Assembly (NCBI RefSeq): GCF_040545925.1
Contig: NZ_JBEPMX010000002.1
Location: forward strand, 186,001-250,000
Length of the DNA: 64,000 nt
Origin: Alkalibacillus flavidus
GTDB taxonomy: Bacteria > Bacillota > Bacilli > Bacillales > Alkalibacillaceae
Direction: 5' to 3'
This document shows positions 45,557 to 53,984 of this stretch, one piece after another (the first letter of the stretch is position 1; every line of letters starts with the position of its first letter). The position numbers were made by a program, and so were the translations under genes. Below the pieces are notes generated by a model. It was not told the origin of the DNA, did no database searches, and was given only the letters and a program-made list of their open reading frames with translations.

Positions 45557-46165
45557 TTAATCCTTCTTTAATAGCGGGACGAACCATTGCTTTAATAATT
45601 GAATGTATGAGTTTATAAAAATGTGTCGACTATCATCCCACTCATATTCCCTTTGCCACTCATTTCCGTAAACAAATGGACCATTCAGTAGACTTTTTAA
45701 TTGTAAATAATACGCCTCTAAATCCATTTTACTTGAACTCAAGTGATCCGTTAATCGTTCAACTAACAATGTTAAATAGTATGTTTCTTTCGCCACATAC
45801 GTCGAAAACAACTCACGAATGAACATATTATCCATCGTCAATTCCCGTTGAATAAAACAAGTGAATTGAAAATGCTGCTCCTTATAATGTATAATCTCCT
45901 CAATTACATGGAAGATATATTCTTTGGATTGCAAAGGGTTCTGATCATCGATTAATGATTCGAGCAATGCTAAATAACTTTCATAATACTCGACGGTTGC
46001 TTGTTCCAATAAACCTTGCTTATTTTTAAAATAATAACTGATTAATGATACATTAACAGCAGCACGGTCAGTAATCGCACGAATAGATGTCCCTTTAAAG
46101 CCATTATAATAAAAGAGTTCAATGGCTGCTTCCATAATTTTATTTCGACTTGATTGTTCTGTCAT
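45557..46165 (-). CDS. refZ: RefZ-like TetR family regulator (YttP)
   Basis: The 202-residue TetR-type protein has an N-terminal HTH (GFKGTSIRAITDRAAVNVSLISYYFKNK shown in part: TDRAAVNVSLISYYF) and an all-helical C-domain. In B. subtilis RefZ (YttP) binds sites near the origin and helps capture the forespore chromosome and adjust FtsZ. Its neighbourhood between ezrA and ytsP matches, which is the main reason for the name. AGGTGA precedes the ATG. The miniature element copy 2 was inserted just upstream of its promoter region. Confidence 0.8.
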   Translation of the reverse strand: MTEQSSRNKIMEAAIELFYYNGFKGTSIRAITDRAAVNVSLISYYFKNKQGLLEQATVEYYESYLALLESLIDDQNPLQSKEYIFHVIEEIIHYKEQHFQFTCFIQRELTMDNMFIRELFSTYVAKETYYLTLLVERLTDHLSSSKMDLEAYYLQLKSLLNGPFVYGNEWQREYEWDDSRHIFINSYIQLLKQWFVPLLKKD

Positions 46166-46199
46166 TATATATTCACCTCAACTTTGACGGCGATGCTTT

Positions 46200-46414
46200 T
46201 GGGTCATGGCTCTGTTAAAGTTTTATTGTTAATTTTAAAATCATAATAGCGCTTAGTTGTTGAATTGTGAGGAGCGAAGGTGGCGACTCTTGGTCGACTA
46301 AAAGCGGCCACATCCTATGGCCAACGTCGACACTAGACTATCCGGGTCGTCGGAAAGCGTCCACCGGCAGCGGATCACAATATAAACAACGGACTTTAAC
46401 AAAGCCTAGGCCAT
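46200..46414 (-). mobile_element. Miniature inverted-repeat element, copy 2, with degenerate target duplication
   Basis: The element 46208-46406 (199 bp) is the inverse copy of that at 40314-40509, with the same 14-bp ends (GGCTCTGTTAAAGT...ACTTTAACAAAGCC). Flanking octamers TGGGTCAT (46200-46207) and TAGGCCAT (46407-46414) match at 6 of 8, as an older target duplication would. It lies between the divergent refZ and ytsP genes and could affect either promoter. Confidence 0.85.
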
Positions 46415-46494
46415 ATAGTTAATATTCGACAATCAAAGTCATAATCCTGTTAATTCGTAACAACAATTTTTTCATCATAAAAGGAGTTTTTTTA

Positions 46495-46974
46495 ATGTTT
46501 GAAGTACAAGCTTATTCAGGGTCAAAACAAGAGAGTTATGAACAATTATTGAAACAGCTAGACAGTTTGTTAGAAGGTGAAGACAGTGTCGTTGCCAACC
46601 TAGCCAACGCTAGTGCTCTACTTAACCAGTTTTTAGACCAAGTAAATTGGGTCGGGTTTTACACAATGGACAATGGTGAACTCGTCCTCGGACCGTTCCA
46701 AGGCTTACCTGCTTGTGTGAAAATCCCTAACGGTAAAGGCGTATGTGGTACAGCAACTGAAAAACGTGCGACACAATTAGTTCCAGACGTTCACCAATTC
46801 CCTGGCCATATTGCTTGTGATGCGCAAAGCCAGTCCGAAATCGTTGTCCCTATCATTCAAAACGAAGAAATCTTTGGCGTCCTAGATATCGATGCGCCTG
46901 TTAAAGAACGTTTTGACGAAACAGATCGTCATTATTTAGAACAATTTGTAGAAACACTTAAAAAACACTTATAA
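46495..46974 (+). CDS. ytsP: Free methionine-(R)-sulfoxide reductase (GAF domain, YtsP)
   Basis: The 159-residue single GAF-domain protein of the fRMsr family repairs free Met-R-sulfoxide using thioredoxin. The three conserved Cys are visible in LPACVKIPNGKG, GVCGTA and HIACDAQSQSE, along with the family pattern VNWVGFY. AAGGAG precedes the ATG. Its place before rpsD is as in B. subtilis (ytsP). Confidence 0.92.
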   Translation: MFEVQAYSGSKQESYEQLLKQLDSLLEGEDSVVANLANASALLNQFLDQVNWVGFYTMDNGELVLGPFQGLPACVKIPNGKGVCGTATEKRATQLVPDVHQFPGHIACDAQSQSEIVVPIIQNEEIFGVLDIDAPVKERFDETDRHYLEQFVETLKKHL

Positions 46975-46993
46975 AACAAATTCAGAATATGCC

Positions 46994-47022
46994 TTGACTT
47001 TATGTGCAATACATCCTATAAT
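46994..47022 (+). promoter_or_regulatory. Sigma-A promoter of rpsD
   Basis: TTGACT (46994-46999), a 17-nt spacer and a perfect TATAAT (47017-47022) form the best promoter match in the window, placing the start near 47029 and a leader of about 185 nt. Confidence 0.85.
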
Positions 47023-47028
47023 ATCGTT

Positions 47029-47212
47029 TGTGTAAAATAAAAGGCAGCCTCGGTGGAATGACTGTGGTCTGCATTTTGTACCTCTTGTAATGAGGTGTAT
47101 CGCGTAACTCTCTGCTGCTGGAGCGAAGGTACATGAAAGCAAAATGCGCATAGATCAGGAAACGCACTGTTTTTATTTTATGCAAAATAAAATAAAAAAG
47201 GAGGAGACGCTC
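47029..47212 (+). ncRNA. Structured rpsD leader, likely S4 autoregulatory RNA
   Basis: The 184-nt leader is GC-richer than its surroundings and strongly folded. The distal stem GCATTTTG (47071-47078) pairs with CAAAATGC (47140-47147), with TACC/GGTA extending it. ACCTC/GAGGT stems and other hairpins lie inside. In Firmicutes the rpsD leader binds S4 and represses its own translation. That role is known for the family and inferred here from position and structure. Confidence 0.75.
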
Positions 47213-47815
47213 GTGGCACGATTCACAGGCTCTCTATGGAAGAAATCACGTCGCTATGGCATCTCTCTAACAGGTACTGGTAAAGAATTAGAGAAACGCC
47301 CATATGCGCCAGGTCAACATGGTCCAACTCAACGTAAAAAACTTACGGAATATGGACTACAATTACAGGAAAAACAAAAACTTCGTTACATGTACGGATT
47401 AACTGAACGTCAATTCCGTCGTATTTTTGACGATGCAGCGAAAATGCGCGGTGTTCATGGTGAGAACTTCATGCAAATTCTTGAATCTCGTCTAGACAAC
47501 CTCGTTTATCGCGCTGGTTTTGCTCGCACACGCGCGCAAGCTCGTCAACTTGTAACGCACGGTCACATCACATTAGATGGTGGTCGCGTAGACATCCCAT
47601 CTTACCGTGTACAACCAGGTTCAGTTATTGCTGTCCGTGAGAAATCACAAAACATGGACGTAATTAACGAAGCATTAGAAGTAACAAACTTCATTCCTGA
47701 ATACGTGACAACGGATGCGGACAAGAAAGAAGCTACTTTCAACCGCTACCCTGAACGTTCTGAGCTTTCTTCAGAAATTAATGAAGCGCTTATCGTTGAG
47801 TGGTACTCACGTTAA
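47213..47815 (+). CDS. rpsD: Ribosomal protein S4
   Basis: The 200-residue primary rRNA-binding protein of the 30S subunit has the N-terminal MARFTGSLWKKSRRYGISL and GKELEKRPYAPGQHG, and an S4 RNA-binding domain from about residue 90 (SRLDNLVYRAGFARTRAQAR). It lacks the zinc-binding Cys motif, so it is the C-minus form. It starts at GTG 47213 with AAAGGAGGAG at 7 nt. The longer reading from 47144 goes through the leader and is not real. Confidence 0.97.
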   Translation: MARFTGSLWKKSRRYGISLTGTGKELEKRPYAPGQHGPTQRKKLTEYGLQLQEKQKLRYMYGLTERQFRRIFDDAAKMRGVHGENFMQILESRLDNLVYRAGFARTRAQARQLVTHGHITLDGGRVDIPSYRVQPGSVIAVREKSQNMDVINEALEVTNFIPEYVTTDADKKEATFNRYPERSELSSEINEALIVEWYSR

Positions 47816-47844
47816 TAAATCTGCCTTTGCAGATTTATTGCAAG

Positions 47845-47882
47845 AAGCCACCGTACGCTGTTCAAACAGTGTACGGTGGCTT
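47845..47882. terminator. Convergent terminator between rpsD and the murE-like gene
   Basis: The stem AAGCCACCGTAC/GTACGGTGGCTT is perfect over 12 bp, extended inward by CTGTT/AACAG after one mismatch, with TTTTTTATAA on the plus side. Confidence 0.9.
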
Positions 47883-47890
47883 TTTTATAA

Positions 47891-49366
47891 TTATTCATTA
47901 GCTAATTTAACCTCTAACAGTTTGTCCACATATTGTACCGTTTCTTGATCGGTAGTTGTTCCCCATTCATTGTCATTCTCATACGTTTTATGACCTTGAC
48001 CAGTTATGACAATCCAATCGCCAGGTTTTGCTCTTCTAATTGTTTTGTCGATAATGTTTAAACGTGAATCTTCTACTGAAATATGATTGCTGTCCCACTT
48101 ATCCTTCAATAGGTTCAACTCATGAACCATATCTTCTTGTGATACATGATCTAAATCACCAATCGTTAAGTAAACGTCATCGCTATAGTTTAAAGATTCA
48201 TTAATCATATCATCGCGTTTATGTTTATCTCGACTTGCTTTGAAACCTATAATATGAACGAGTTGATGATCCGTCATTTCACGTGCTGTCGATAGCACTT
48301 CTTGTATGGCTTTTGGCGTATGAGCATAATCGACGACAACATGGACTCCGTTTTTCATTTGAAATTGTTCAAAACGTCCTGGAACGCCTGGGTAAGATTT
48401 TAAGTGTTCAGCTAAGTCATTCTTATTTTTTCCGAGCTCATGATATACAGCAATCGATAACACTAAATTATACAAATTGTACACCCCTAAGACAGGTGAT
48501 GGCAGATGAAAGCTCTCGCCTTTCACATGACACATGACGTCATGATGGTGTTGGTAGTTTAGCACATTGAACGACATATCGGCATTATCAGATTGCCCGA
48601 CAGTTATGATGTCATGATGTTTGGTAGATAATTCATTAACCATACGTTTTCCCCATGAATCATCTATGTTAATGATTGCTTTTCCGTTTTCGTGTAATTG
48701 TTCAAACAATTTAACCTTCGTTTTAAAATAAGCGCCCATATCTCGATGATAATCTAAATGTTCGTGGCTTAAATTGGTGAATACAGCGAGATCAAATGTG
48801 ATCCCAGCAACCCGTTGTTGATCTAACCCGTGAGACGATACTTCAATGACCATCACATCATCATGACTTTCGTAAGCGTAGCGGTACAAGTCAAGCACAC
48901 CTGGTGTTGTTTGTGGTTGGGAAAATGTAACATCATTTATTTTACAAAGTGTTGTGCTAATCAAACTAACTGAAGACCCACCGGCTTGGAGCAAATGACT
49001 AATCATATGACTCGTCGTCGTTTTCCCATTTGTTCCTGTAACACCTATGATTGTTTTATGATCAAAAGGACATTGGTAATACGTTTTCGCTATTGTAACT
49101 AAGGCTTTTCTAGCATCTTCCACTTTAATATAAGGTACATCTAAACCATCAATATCTTTCTCACCAATCACTGCTGTTGCCCCATTTGTCACTGCGTGAT
49201 CAATATAATCATGACCGTCAACCATATGTCCTGATAGCGCAACGAACAAAGAACCCGTATTAACCTGTTTGGAATGATCGACTATATTAAGAATCGTTAT
49301 ATGATCAATTACCCCTTTTATAATTGGCTGCTGTAAAGATGTTATTAAGTCACGAAGTAGAACCAT
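47891..49366 (-). CDS. MurE-like Mur ligase that lacks the diaminopimelate-binding residues
   Basis: The 491-residue protein has all three Mur ligase domains. The MurE-type N-domain has DHSKQVNTGSLFVALSGH and DGHDYIDHAVTNGATAV, the ATP loop is GVTGTNGKTTTSHM, EVSSHGLDQQRV is present, the carbamylated Lys region is YFKTKVKLF, and VDYAHTP follows. It therefore looks like UDP-MurNAc-dipeptide ligase. However, where MurE has the DNPR motif it reads IGDLDHV, GGDRD is FKASRD, and GKGHE is GQGHK. So several residues that bind meso-DAP are gone. It is outside the dcw cluster, and is probably a paralogue with another amino-acid or non-murein substrate. GGAG lies 8 nt before the ATG. Confidence 0.85.
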   Translation of the reverse strand: MVLLRDLITSLQQPIIKGVIDHITILNIVDHSKQVNTGSLFVALSGHMVDGHDYIDHAVTNGATAVIGEKDIDGLDVPYIKVEDARKALVTIAKTYYQCPFDHKTIIGVTGTNGKTTTSHMISHLLQAGGSSVSLISTTLCKINDVTFSQPQTTPGVLDLYRYAYESHDDVMVIEVSSHGLDQQRVAGITFDLAVFTNLSHEHLDYHRDMGAYFKTKVKLFEQLHENGKAIINIDDSWGKRMVNELSTKHHDIITVGQSDNADMSFNVLNYQHHHDVMCHVKGESFHLPSPVLGVYNLYNLVLSIAVYHELGKNKNDLAEHLKSYPGVPGRFEQFQMKNGVHVVVDYAHTPKAIQEVLSTAREMTDHQLVHIIGFKASRDKHKRDDMINESLNYSDDVYLTIGDLDHVSQEDMVHELNLLKDKWDSNHISVEDSRLNIIDKTIRRAKPGDWIVITGQGHKTYENDNEWGTTTDQETVQYVDKLLEVKLANE

Positions 49367-49514
49367 AGGCTATTCTCCTAGCTGTTTTTTTATTTATTAA
49401 ATTGTACTACTTAGTTAGAGATAATGAAAATGATTTATTTTAATTTTCAAATTTCGTACACTATCTTATGACAAACAAAGTTTAAAATGAAAACTATAAT
49501 CACCAACTATATTT

Positions 49515-49523
49515 TGGTATAAT
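49515..49523 (+). promoter_or_regulatory. Extended -10 promoter for the UPF0182 gene
   Basis: TGGTATAAT (49515-49523) is an extended -10 element; the -35 region is weak. The start would lie about 25 nt before the ATG. Confidence 0.5.
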
Positions 49524-49554
49524 ATAGAGGAACTATGTATTGAGGAGAGATTTA

Positions 49555-52296
49555 ATGAGCGAAGATAATGTGTTTGAACACCCAAACCAATCGAGCAAGC
49601 CAAAACGAAAATGGGTGAAACCGCTTAAATGGTTAGGTTTTATACTCATACCACTGATCATCATCGGTTTGCTAAGTTTTAATTGGTTTATTGATTACAT
49701 ATGGATGGATTCTGTCGGGTATCAGCAAGTCTTTACAACGATCTTCATGACCCGACTAGGATTAGGAATCGCTGGGTTCATCCTTTACTTCATCGTTGCT
49801 TATGTGACATTATTTTGGATTCATCGTGCTTACATGACATTTTTAAAGCCAAGTACGATCCCACCCATTTTAGTTAATAAAAAGTCAGCCAACCTAATTA
49901 TTTTAAGTGTTGCTATTATTTTTGGTGTGATTGGTACAACGATGGTTCAAAGTATCGGTTGGGAACCTGCATTAAAAGTCCTGAATTACGAGACATTTGG
50001 TGAAACAGATCCGTATTTCAATCTAGATATATCATTTTATATCTATTTATTACCGATCTTTGAATTAGTGATCAATTTGTTACTCGGGTTAACCGTGTTT
50101 ATGACCGTTTTAGTCGGGTTAGCCTATTCTGTGTTTAATATGTATCGTGACAGCCGAGTTGCACAGTGGCATTTAGGAATTAGCATCGCGTTAATCGGCT
50201 TTTTTATTGCGTTAAATCATTTATTAGAACCTTATAAAACATTGCTCACCAATCAAGTGAATTGGTTCCAAGACAGTGTTGTCTATGGGTTAAGTTACAC
50301 GGATGATATGATTAATATTCCGAAATCGTATATATTAGCAGGTATCGCGGTTATCGGTGTTATTATTTTAATCGTTGCACTTGTCAAAGGTAATTTAACG
50401 TGGATGGCGATTCCGATTGCCTTATATATCACGGTTGCATTAGCTGGACAACTCGTTTCAGCAGCCGTTCAAAGTTATGTCGTATCACCTAATGAGTTCA
50501 ACCAAGAAAAACAATATTTAGAACATAACTTAAATTACACGTTAGATGCCTATGATTTAAATGATATGACTGTGAAAGAACATCCAGGGGCACAAAGTTT
50601 AAGCGAAGATATGCTTGAACGAAATCAAGCCACGCTTAACAATGTTCGCATTAATGATTCAAGGCCTATACTAGATGTTTACAATCAATTACAAACATTC
50701 CGTAACTACTACGAATTTAATGACGTCGATATAGACCGATATACAATAAACGATGAATACGAACAAGTTTTCATCGGAACAAGGGAACTAAATACATCGG
50801 ACCTCCCAGACCAAGCGAGAACGTGGCGTAACGAAAAGCTTCGTTATACACATGGTTATGGCGTCACGATGAGTCTAGTGAACGAAATCACTGATCAAGG
50901 TCAGCCAGAATACTTAGTACAAGACATACCACCAGAAGGCGAACTTGACATTACAAAACCGCAAATATACTTCGGCGAAGAACAATCTCAAAATGTCATC
51001 GTCGATACGAAAGTTGACGAATTCGACTATCCAATGGGAGACAGTAACCAGTCAACACGTTTCGATGCTGAAACAGGTATCTCATTGAGTGGCATCAACC
51101 GTTTATTGTTTTCGATCAGTGAAGGTTCCTTAAGAATGTTTACATCTGATCAACTGACGGATGACAGTCAATTGCTTGCGACTCGTAATATTCGTGATCG
51201 TGTCGAACGAATTGCTCCGTTTTTAGACTATGATCAAGACCCGTATATTTTTGTGCGTGATGATGGTTCTTTAGCATGGATGATTGATGCCTATGTTAAA
51301 TCAGGCCAATACCCTTATTCAGAATCACATAACGGTGAAGATAATTACATTCGTAACTCCGTCAAAGTGATGGTCGACGCTTACACTGGTGAAGTTGATT
51401 TCTTCATGGTAGATGATGAAGACCCGCTTGTCCAAACGTATGCAAACATGTTCCCAGACTTATTTACACAAGATATTCCTGAAGACGTACGAAAACACTT
51501 CAGATATCCAGTAGATCTATTTACGATTCAATCAGACATCTATGGGACATATCACATGGGTAATCTAGAAATTTTCTATAACCGCGAAGATCGTTGGGAG
51601 TTTACAACAGAGCGTTATTTCGATCAAGACATTACGATGGAACCGTATTACATTACGATGGGACTTCCGGAAAATGATTATGAAGAATTCATGCTCATGT
51701 CACCTTACACACCACGTAACCGTCAAAACATGGTTGCTTGGATGGGAGCGCGAAATGACGGTGACAACTACGGTGAATTAGTAGTTTATGAATTCCCTAA
51801 ACAACGTAACGTTTACGGACCACAACAAATTGAAAATCGAATTAACCAACATAGTGAGATTTCGCAAGAGCTGAATTTATGGTCACAAGGTGGCTCACGT
51901 GTCATTCGTGGTAATTTACTCACGATTCCTATTGAAGATACCGTTTTATATGTAGAACCTGTATACATTGAATCATCTAATGAAACATCACTTCCTGAAG
52001 TGAAACAGGTGATTGTTGCGTACGAAGAGGAAATTGTGATGGAAGCAACCTTTGACGAAGCGTTAGAGAAAGTTCTTGCTTTATCGAACGATGATATTCC
52101 CGATGCTGGAACTGACGATGAATCCGACAGTGAAGATCCTAGCAACGACACATCTGATGCCCCTAGTGTAGAAGCACAAGAAACGTTAGATGAAGTATCA
52201 GATCTGTTCGAGGAGTACCGTAACGCCTTATCCAATGGTAATTGGGAAGAAGCTGGACAAATTATGGACGACATCGAAACCATTATTGGTGAATAA
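49555..52296 (+). CDS. UPF0182 family large membrane protein
   Basis: The 913-residue protein has about seven TM helices in the first 320 residues and a large extracytoplasmic domain (about 330-860) with the conserved YTHGYGVTMS and PYFGE-like IYFGEEQSQN. It belongs to UPF0182 (COG1615), an uncharacterised family in Gram-positives and cyanobacteria. The C-terminus adds an acidic linker (TDDESDSEDPSNDTSD) and a helical end DLFEEYRNALSNGNWEEAGQ. I start at ATG 49555 (GAGGAGAG upstream), not the TTG at 49540. It stands alone, with its own promoter and terminator. Confidence 0.9.
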   Translation: MSEDNVFEHPNQSSKPKRKWVKPLKWLGFILIPLIIIGLLSFNWFIDYIWMDSVGYQQVFTTIFMTRLGLGIAGFILYFIVAYVTLFWIHRAYMTFLKPSTIPPILVNKKSANLIILSVAIIFGVIGTTMVQSIGWEPALKVLNYETFGETDPYFNLDISFYIYLLPIFELVINLLLGLTVFMTVLVGLAYSVFNMYRDSRVAQWHLGISIALIGFFIALNHLLEPYKTLLTNQVNWFQDSVVYGLSYTDDMINIPKSYILAGIAVIGVIILIVALVKGNLTWMAIPIALYITVALAGQLVSAAVQSYVVSPNEFNQEKQYLEHNLNYTLDAYDLNDMTVKEHPGAQSLSEDMLERNQATLNNVRINDSRPILDVYNQLQTFRNYYEFNDVDIDRYTINDEYEQVFIGTRELNTSDLPDQARTWRNEKLRYTHGYGVTMSLVNEITDQGQPEYLVQDIPPEGELDITKPQIYFGEEQSQNVIVDTKVDEFDYPMGDSNQSTRFDAETGISLSGINRLLFSISEGSLRMFTSDQLTDDSQLLATRNIRDRVERIAPFLDYDQDPYIFVRDDGSLAWMIDAYVKSGQYPYSESHNGEDNYIRNSVKVMVDAYTGEVDFFMVDDEDPLVQTYANMFPDLFTQDIPEDVRKHFRYPVDLFTIQSDIYGTYHMGNLEIFYNREDRWEFTTERYFDQDITMEPYYITMGLPENDYEEFMLMSPYTPRNRQNMVAWMGARNDGDNYGELVVYEFPKQRNVYGPQQIENRINQHSEISQELNLWSQGGSRVIRGNLLTIPIEDTVLYVEPVYIESSNETSLPEVKQVIVAYEEEIVMEATFDEALEKVLALSNDDIPDAGTDDESDSEDPSNDTSDAPSVEAQETLDEVSDLFEEYRNALSNGNWEEAGQIMDDIETIIGE

Positions 52297-52302
52297 ACAA
52301 AG

Positions 52303-52334
52303 AGTAGAGCAGCTCTATCATTGAGCGCTCTACT
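52303..52334. terminator. Convergent terminator between the UPF0182 gene and tyrS
   Basis: AGTAGAGC-A-GCTC pairs with GAGC-GCTCTACT (one bulged A) around a 7-nt loop, followed by TTTTTAT. Confidence 0.8.
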
Positions 52335-52343
52335 TTTTATATT

Positions 52344-53615
52344 TTATGCGTCATGACGGATTAAGAAATATTTCTTTTTACCGCGGCGAATGACCGTGAA
52401 AGCATTGTCGATTCGGTCCTCATGATTCACAACGTATTGCAAATCTTGCTCGCGTTCGTCATTAATATAAACAGCACCGTTTTGAATATCTTCACGCGCT
52501 TGTCGTTTTGATGATGAAATACCCGCTTCTACAAGTAAGTCAATTAAGCCTTTTTCCCCTTCAGTTAAATGATACGTAGGCACGTCTTTAAACCCAACTT
52601 CAACTTCTTCTTTCGTTAAGTTCTTAATGTCGCCACCAAACAACGCTTCTGTAATGCGCTGAGCTTGATTTAAAGCATCTTCTCCATGAACCATTCGCGT
52701 CATTTCTTCCGCTAACCGTCGCTGGGCAATCCTTTGTTCAGGTCTTTCTTCAACTTCTTTTGCCAATGCATGAATATCGTCCAACGATAAAAATGTAAAT
52801 GACTTCAAGAATTTAACGACATCACGGTCATCTGTATTAATCCAAAATTGGTAAAACTCATACGGACTCGTTTTCGACTCATCAAGCCATATAGCGCCAC
52901 CTGCTGTTTTACCAAACTTAGACCCATCGGCTTTCGTAATAAGAGGTACTGTTAAACCGTATGCTTCAACGTCTTCTCCCTCTTCACTCGTTCGGCGAAT
53001 AAATTCTAGTCCGGCTGTAATATTCCCCCATTGATCGCTACCACCAATTTGAAGCGTCACATTTTCGCGTTGATTTAATCGCTGGAAATCGAGTGATTGT
53101 AGTAACATGTAAGTAAATTCCGTATAAGAAATGCCGTTTTCTATACGAGATTCAACCGAATCCTTCGCTAACATGTAATTCACACTAAAATGTTTACCGA
53201 CATCACGAAGTAAATCAATAACAGACATTTGTGATAACCAATCATAGTTATTCACGACTTTAGCGCCTGTTTGTTCATCTGAAAAATCGATGAACCGAGA
53301 TAGTTGATTTTCGATATTTTTCACCCATTGTTGCACAACGGATTCTTCATTTAATTGACGTTCTTCATTGCGACCGCTTGGATCACCAATTAACCCAGTA
53401 CCTCCACCAACTAATGCAATCGGGCGGTGACCCGCTTCTTGAAATCGTTTAAGCATTAATATCGGCAATAAATGACCAATGTGTAAACTGTCTGCTGTCG
53501 GGTCGAAACCACAATATAATGATACGCGATCCTCAGTTAAATGCTTTTCTAACCCCGCTTCATCCGTCATTTGGTTAACTAAATCTCTTGCTCGTAAGTC
53601 TTCTAGTATGTTCAT
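52344..53615 (-). CDS. tyrS: Tyrosyl-tRNA synthetase
   Basis: The 423-residue class I synthetase has LYCGFDPTADSLHIGHLLPI (HIGH motif), tyrosine-binding residues in QLGGSDQWGN-type QIGGSDQWGNIT, the KMSKS equivalent KFGKT, and a C-terminal S4 domain (SSKRQAREDIQNGAVYIN). It has the form with KFGKT, which is the usual TyrS of Bacillus. I use the ATG at 53615 (AGGAGG at 6 nt) rather than the ATG just before it. It is controlled by a T-box leader with a Tyr codon as specifier. Confidence 0.96.
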   Translation of the reverse strand: MNILEDLRARDLVNQMTDEAGLEKHLTEDRVSLYCGFDPTADSLHIGHLLPILMLKRFQEAGHRPIALVGGGTGLIGDPSGRNEERQLNEESVVQQWVKNIENQLSRFIDFSDEQTGAKVVNNYDWLSQMSVIDLLRDVGKHFSVNYMLAKDSVESRIENGISYTEFTYMLLQSLDFQRLNQRENVTLQIGGSDQWGNITAGLEFIRRTSEEGEDVEAYGLTVPLITKADGSKFGKTAGGAIWLDESKTSPYEFYQFWINTDDRDVVKFLKSFTFLSLDDIHALAKEVEERPEQRIAQRRLAEEMTRMVHGEDALNQAQRITEALFGGDIKNLTKEEVEVGFKDVPTYHLTEGEKGLIDLLVEAGISSSKRQAREDIQNGAVYINDEREQDLQYVVNHEDRIDNAFTVIRRGKKKYFLIRHDA

Positions 53616-53635
53616 CATAATCCTCCTTCAAAAAA

Positions 53636-53873
53636 TATAAAAAAGCCCCTCATCCACTTAGGGACGAGAGGCTCGCGTTACCACCCTACTTGTGACCACA
53701 TACAAGTCACCACTTCATTCGCTAACGGGATCAACCGTTCTCAACTCTTGAGAAAAGCTCCTAGCCGTAATTCAGTCCATACTGTGTACTGATTCGCACC
53801 ACCCATCAGCTCTCTTCAACACGACATATGACCCTACTGCAACTACTCAACGCTCGTATTTATTATTTTTATC
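53636..53873 (-). promoter_or_regulatory. Tyrosine T-box riboswitch of tyrS
   Basis: On the minus strand the leader carries the T-box sequence AGGGTGGTAACGCG (53674-53687). It is followed by the terminator stem AGCCTCTCGTCC/GGATGAGGGGCT (12 bp with two wobbles, 53644-53673) and a T6 run. Upstream is a Stem I region with GGGTGGTGCGAATC. The likely specifier is TAC (Tyr) at 53767-53769, in GAATTACGGC. Uncharged tRNA-Tyr would stabilise the antiterminator. Confidence 0.92.
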
Positions 53874-53879
53874 ACTATA

Positions 53880-53908
53880 TTTTTAGCATACTCTTTTAAA
53901 TAATGCAA
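53880..53908 (-). promoter_or_regulatory. Promoter of the tyrS T-box transcript
   Basis: TTGCAT (plus 53903-53908), a 17-nt spacer and TAAAAA (plus 53880-53885) on the minus strand fit the start of the T-box near 53873. Confidence 0.5.
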
Positions 53909-53929
53909 CTGAATCCGCCTAATTGATGA

Positions 53930-53958
53930 TATGACTGAATTAAAAGATATGCTATAAT
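53930..53958 (+). promoter_or_regulatory. Promoter of the class A PBP gene
   Basis: TATGAC (53930-53935), a 17-nt spacer and a perfect TATAAT (53953-53958) lie 26 nt before the ATG, divergent from tyrS. Confidence 0.55.
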
Positions 53959-53984
53959 ATAGTCGATATTTAGGAGGTCCGGCT

